The notes under the pieces were generated by a model. It ran no database searches. It worked only from the letters and a program-made list of their open reading frames with translations, and was not told the origin of the DNA. A DNA stretch of 64,000 nucleotides, from assembly GCA_029785825.1 (NCBI GenBank), contig JAFLYY010000001.1:186001-250000 (forward strand). Reading direction: 5' to 3'. The stretch comes from Nitrososphaerota archaeon. GTDB taxonomy: Archaea > Thermoproteota > Nitrososphaeria > Nitrososphaerales > Gagatemarchaeaceae. Each line of letters begins with the position of its first letter. The first letter of the stretch is position 1. The position numbers were made by a program, and so were the translations under genes. Of this stretch, positions 61,608-64,000 are shown in pieces.

Positions 61608-61716
61608 TGGGCCCGGCCGGATTTGAACTGGCGACCGACCGGTCTCTCAGGTCAAACCGTATGAGCCGGTCGCTCTGACCGAACTTCTCGTTCAGGGAAC
61701 TCTGAGCTACGGGCCC
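61608..61716 (-). tRNA. tRNA-Met(CAT), two introns
   Basis: 109 bases. Acceptor GGGCCCG/CGGGCCC, discriminator A, D-stem GCTC/GAGC, anticodon stem ACCGG/CCGGT, anticodon CAT at 61661-61663. The canonical site after position 37 carries a 16-base intron (CGGTTTGACCTGAGAG), leaving loop CTCATAA. The D-loop holds about 28 bases; cutting about 16 at a repeated AGTTC leaves AGAGTTCGGTCA. One A-C mismatch is in the T-stem. Elongator Met or Ile2 (modified CAT) cannot be told apart; it is not the initiator. Confidence 0.85.
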
Positions 61717-61799
61717 ACTTTCGCGGCTCCCCAACCTGCTGCCTTTAAGCGGCTCGGCTAAGCGTAAATAGCCCTGAAAACAGTCAGGAACCAGTCACA

Positions 61800-62096
61800 G
61801 TGAGTAAGGACCAAGACGAAGGCTTCGAGGACATCCTGGCTGAACTCGACCGCGAAGAGGCTCGCGTGAAGATACGAATGGAGATGAGGCGATTCGGAAA
61901 GCCCACCACTGTCATCGAGGGTATCAAGATGAGCGACAGGGACCTTCACGAGCTCAACTCGAAGATGAAGCGGGCCTTGGCCACGGGTGGAACGGTAAAG
62001 GACGGCATAATGATACTGCAGGGAGACCATAGGGAGAACGCCGCCAAGATGCTCAAGGAGAACGGGTTCTCCGAGAGCACTATAGAGATAATCTAG
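61800..62096 (+). CDS. Translation initiation factor aIF1 (SUI1)
   Basis: 98 residues, GTG start 61800. Core MEMRRFGKPTTVIEGIKMSDRDLHEL followed by MKRALATGGTVKDGIMILQGDHRENAAKMLKENGF, the SUI1 fold. It monitors start-codon selection on the small subunit, which matters here because several genes seem to use non-standard starts. TATA-like CTTTAAGCG (61743-61751) or gcgtaaat (61763-61770) upstream. Confidence 0.93.
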   Translation: MSKDQDEGFEDILAELDREEARVKIRMEMRRFGKPTTVIEGIKMSDRDLHELNSKMKRALATGGTVKDGIMILQGDHRENAAKMLKENGFSESTIEII

Positions 62097-62140
62097 ACGA
62101 CCGTCGCTATCCGCGTCTCATATCGGCGAGGCGTCTCAAG

Positions 62141-62149
62141 CTTTTAAAG
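62141..62149 (+). promoter_or_regulatory. TATA-like box of the nuoHIJ genes
   Basis: CTTTTAAAG, about 36-44 bases before TTG 62185; a GTGAGGT Shine-Dalgarno-like stretch lies between. Confidence 0.5.
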
Positions 62150-62184
62150 GGTAACTCGGGGCGCAGCAAACGGGTGAGGTCACT

Positions 62185-63354
62185 TTGTCGAAGCCAATTA
62201 CGAACTTCGAAGACTTCATCAGGCGCATACTGACAATAGTCTTCTGGATCGCCCTCTTCTCCGTTGTGGTCATCCTCCCGATCTACTATCTCCTCGACTC
62301 CATCTTCCACTTCCCCGTGGATTTCATCGGCCTGGCCATCGACCCCAGCCTAGCCATACCCTTTACGCTGAACCTCCTCTCCACCGAGCCGTTCCACACC
62401 CTGTTCACCCTCGCCGTTTTCCCGGGTTTCAGCTTCGTGGCCGTGTATGGGACTATATTCATGGGGTGGGTCGAAAGGAAGATGACGGCCAAGATCCAGC
62501 TCAGGACAGGGCCGATGTACGCGGGGAGGCTCGAAGGGATACTCCAGAACGTGGCAGACTTCTTCAAGCTCGCCTTCAAGGAGATGGTCATCCCGAGCGG
62601 CGTCGACAGGGCGGTCTTCGTCGCCGTCCCCTTCGCCCTGATGGCAGTCGCGGGAGCCCTGGTGTCTCTGGTCCCGCTCTCTCCCACCGTCTTCATCGCG
62701 GACCCCGCTGTGGGGGCTGTCCTCGTCTTCGCGATCCTGGGCTTCACGCCGCTCATAACCCTCCTGGCCGGATGGGCGAGCAACAGCAAGTACCCGTTCC
62801 TGGGAGGGCTTCGGGCGCTCCACCAGCTGGTCGCGTACGAGATCCCTATGATTCTCTCCCTCGTCGGGGCAGTCATCCTGGCAGGTTCCTTGAACCTCAT
62901 GGACATTGTCAACGCCCAGGCGGGGCTCTGGTACATCGCCCCCGAAATTCTCGCGGCCATAGTGTTCTACGTGGGAGCCCTGGCCGAGCTGGAGAGGATC
63001 CCGTTCGACATCCCCGAGGCCGACTCCGAGCTCGTCGCCGGGTGGCAGACGGAGTACACGAGCATGCTCTTTGGGAGCTTCCAGTTGGCTAACTTCACCA
63101 GGATGTATGTGATGGCGGGGCTGTTCACGACCTTCTTCCTAGGAGGGTGGCTCGGGCCGGCCCCTGTCCCCCCGCTGGTCTGGTTCATGGTCAAGGTGAC
63201 CATCGTGGAACTCTTCCTGATGCTCCCGCGCAGCATAATGCCGAGGCTGAGGATCGACATGCTCATCAGGGCAGGATGGGTGAAGCTCCTCGCCCTCTCC
63301 TTCGCCAACCTTTTCATCACCATGCTGATCGTGTCTCTGGGAGTGCTTCACTAG
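62185..63354 (+). CDS. nuoH: NADH-quinone oxidoreductase-like complex subunit H
   Basis: Membrane subunit at the quinone site of complex I. About eight membrane segments in 389 residues. GWVERKMTAKIQLRTGPMYAG (about residue 92-112) is the conserved cytoplasmic loop, and ERIPFDIPEADSELVAG (about 271-287) is the quinone-side loop. TTG start. It is followed by nuoI after one base. The electron donor (NADH, ferredoxin or F420H2) is not shown by this fragment. Confidence 0.93.
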   Translation: MSKPITNFEDFIRRILTIVFWIALFSVVVILPIYYLLDSIFHFPVDFIGLAIDPSLAIPFTLNLLSTEPFHTLFTLAVFPGFSFVAVYGTIFMGWVERKMTAKIQLRTGPMYAGRLEGILQNVADFFKLAFKEMVIPSGVDRAVFVAVPFALMAVAGALVSLVPLSPTVFIADPAVGAVLVFAILGFTPLITLLAGWASNSKYPFLGGLRALHQLVAYEIPMILSLVGAVILAGSLNLMDIVNAQAGLWYIAPEILAAIVFYVGALAELERIPFDIPEADSELVAGWQTEYTSMLFGSFQLANFTRMYVMAGLFTTFFLGGWLGPAPVPPLVWFMVKVTIVELFLMLPRSIMPRLRIDMLIRAGWVKLLALSFANLFITMLIVSLGVLH

Positions 63355-63355
63355 G

Positions 63356-63871
63356 ATGGGCACCTGGAGCTACATCAAGGGGGTCGGGCTGGCAACCTGG
63401 ACCGGCCTGAGGCATCTCTTCCACCCTAGGATGACGCTGAGGTACCCAGAGCAGAAGCTCGACCTCGAGGGGCCAGGGTACCACTACGACGCTAAGCAGG
63501 GGGTGGGCCTGGCGGGGTTCAAGGGGAGGCACATCCTAAAGTTCGAGAAGTGCACGGGCTGCCAGCTCTGCGCCATCGCCTGCGATGGGGTAGCGGTGGC
63601 TATCGAGATGCAGAAGCTGGAGAAGGGGAAGCCCCAGAACAAGAAGCAGATCTGGCCGGCCGTGGACTACGGCAGGTGCGTCTTCTGCGGCCTGTGCGTA
63701 GACGCCTGCCCCTTCGACGCCCTGGACATGACCAACGAATTTGAGCTCGCGGCCTACGACAAGATGGGGCTGAAGTACACCCCGGACATGCTCTCCGTCC
63801 CCCCCAAGCTCGAAGGAAGGAGATACAAGGTGAAGTTCGACACGGAGAAAGGAGTGGTAACCTACGGCTGA
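63356..63871 (+). CDS. nuoI: NADH-quinone oxidoreductase-like complex subunit I
   Basis: 171 residues, ATG 63356. Two [4Fe-4S] ferredoxin motifs: CTGCQLCAIACDG (about residue 65-77, with Asp for the usual Pro) and CVFCGLCVDACPF (about 108-120). It carries electrons towards the quinone through clusters N6a and N6b. The Asp change may tune the first cluster. The TGA overlaps the probable nuoJ start region by 8 bases. Confidence 0.93.
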   Translation: MGTWSYIKGVGLATWTGLRHLFHPRMTLRYPEQKLDLEGPGYHYDAKQGVGLAGFKGRHILKFEKCTGCQLCAIACDGVAVAIEMQKLEKGKPQNKKQIWPAVDYGRCVFCGLCVDACPFDALDMTNEFELAAYDKMGLKYTPDMLSVPPKLEGRRYKVKFDTEKGVVTYG

Positions 63872-64000
63872 TGCCATCTTCCTGGCCATGGCCGCGGTGA
63901 CTTTGGCGAGCGCCATCTTCTCCCTCGAGGCGAAGGAGATAGTCTACGGAGCTATCGGGCTGGCCGGGTCACTCTTCGGGGTCGCCGCGCTCTTCTTCCT
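63864..64000 (+). CDS. nuoJ: NADH-quinone oxidoreductase-like subunit J, 3' truncated, probable ACG start
   Basis: The last 137 bases encode ADAIFLAMAAVTLASAIFSLEAKEIVYGAIGLAGSLFGVAALFF, the first segment of NuoJ (membrane, proton-translocation arm). There is no ATG, GTG or TTG between the in-frame TAA (63858-63860) and ATG 63888, which would omit the first segment's start. ACG 63864 gives MADAIFL and lies 9 bases after GGAG (63851-63854). The gene continues past the window. Confidence 0.85.

Noticed and set aside
1-64000. CRISPR arrays, insertion-sequence inverted repeats, rRNA genes
   Set aside because: I looked for regularly spaced repeats, transposase motifs and rRNA-like sequence and saw none; short or degenerate copies could have been missed without computation.

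Overview
The window is a 64-kb piece of a GC-rich (roughly 60 percent or more by eye) archaeal chromosome. Archaeal markers are topoisomerase VI subunits A and B, aIF2-beta with its DUF424 partner, aIF1, a RIO1 kinase next to a KH-domain protein, myo-inositol-phosphate synthase, an archaeal-type LeuRS, TATA-like boxes close to start codons, and intron-bearing tRNA genes. Bacterial-type DnaK/DnaJ/GrpE, a divergent FtsZ-like protein and a complex-I-like nuo cluster fit a mesophilic or moderately thermophilic TACK archaeon, most likely Nitrososphaeria-related. That placement is inference; no rRNA gene or ammonia-oxidation gene is present.

Layout. 0-5 kb: 3' part of leuS, a VIT1-like metal transporter, an Ada-like HTH-methyltransferase and a decayed EamA transporter pseudogene. 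5-17 kb: argF, purB, two sugar-phosphate mutases flanking thiL, a degenerate zincin-like protein, fumarase, an IscA-like protein, a secreted repeat protein and threonine synthase. 17-31.4 kb: an alpha/beta hydrolase followed by a long surface-glycosylation region (glycosyltransferases, a GlcNAc-1-P transferase of the MraY/AglH type, a hexapeptide acyltransferase with a Gfo/Idh-type dehydrogenase, methyltransferases, a nucleotidyltransferase-like protein, a phosphatase and a DUF354 protein). 31.4-41.5 kb: tRNA-Gln, a ZIP-like transporter, a radical SAM enzyme, thioredoxin reductase, a large sequon-rich membrane protein, the two glycine decarboxylase subunits, a DUF59-like protein and the FtsZ-like protein. 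41.5-46.6 kb: a co-directional methionine-cycle and purine-salvage operon (two MTAP-type phosphorylases, APRT, SahH, MetRS). 46.6-58.3 kb: translation and chaperone genes (aIF2-beta, DnaJ-DnaK-GrpE, RIO1-KH), topo VI B-A, inositol-phosphate synthase and a K+ channel. 58.7-60.95 kb: a small island holding a P1B-type metal ATPase, bounded by the 3' end of tRNA-Asn and a near-perfect copy of it. 61-64 kb: a SnoaL-like protein, tRNA-Met, aIF1 and nuoH-nuoI-nuoJ (cut by the window edge).

Two patterns run through the window. First, five conserved genes (topo VI-B, a nucleotidyltransferase, sahH, thiL, nuoJ) have no ATG/GTG/TTG at the place where the family's N-terminus must begin. CTG or ACG codons sit there instead, in at least three cases behind a well-placed Shine-Dalgarno sequence, which suggests regular use of near-cognate starts. 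Second, four of the six tRNA genes carry extra sequence in or next to the D-arm, in two cases together with extra sequence in the anticodon loop, consistent with non-canonical introns.

No CRISPR array, insertion sequence or recognisable integrase was seen.
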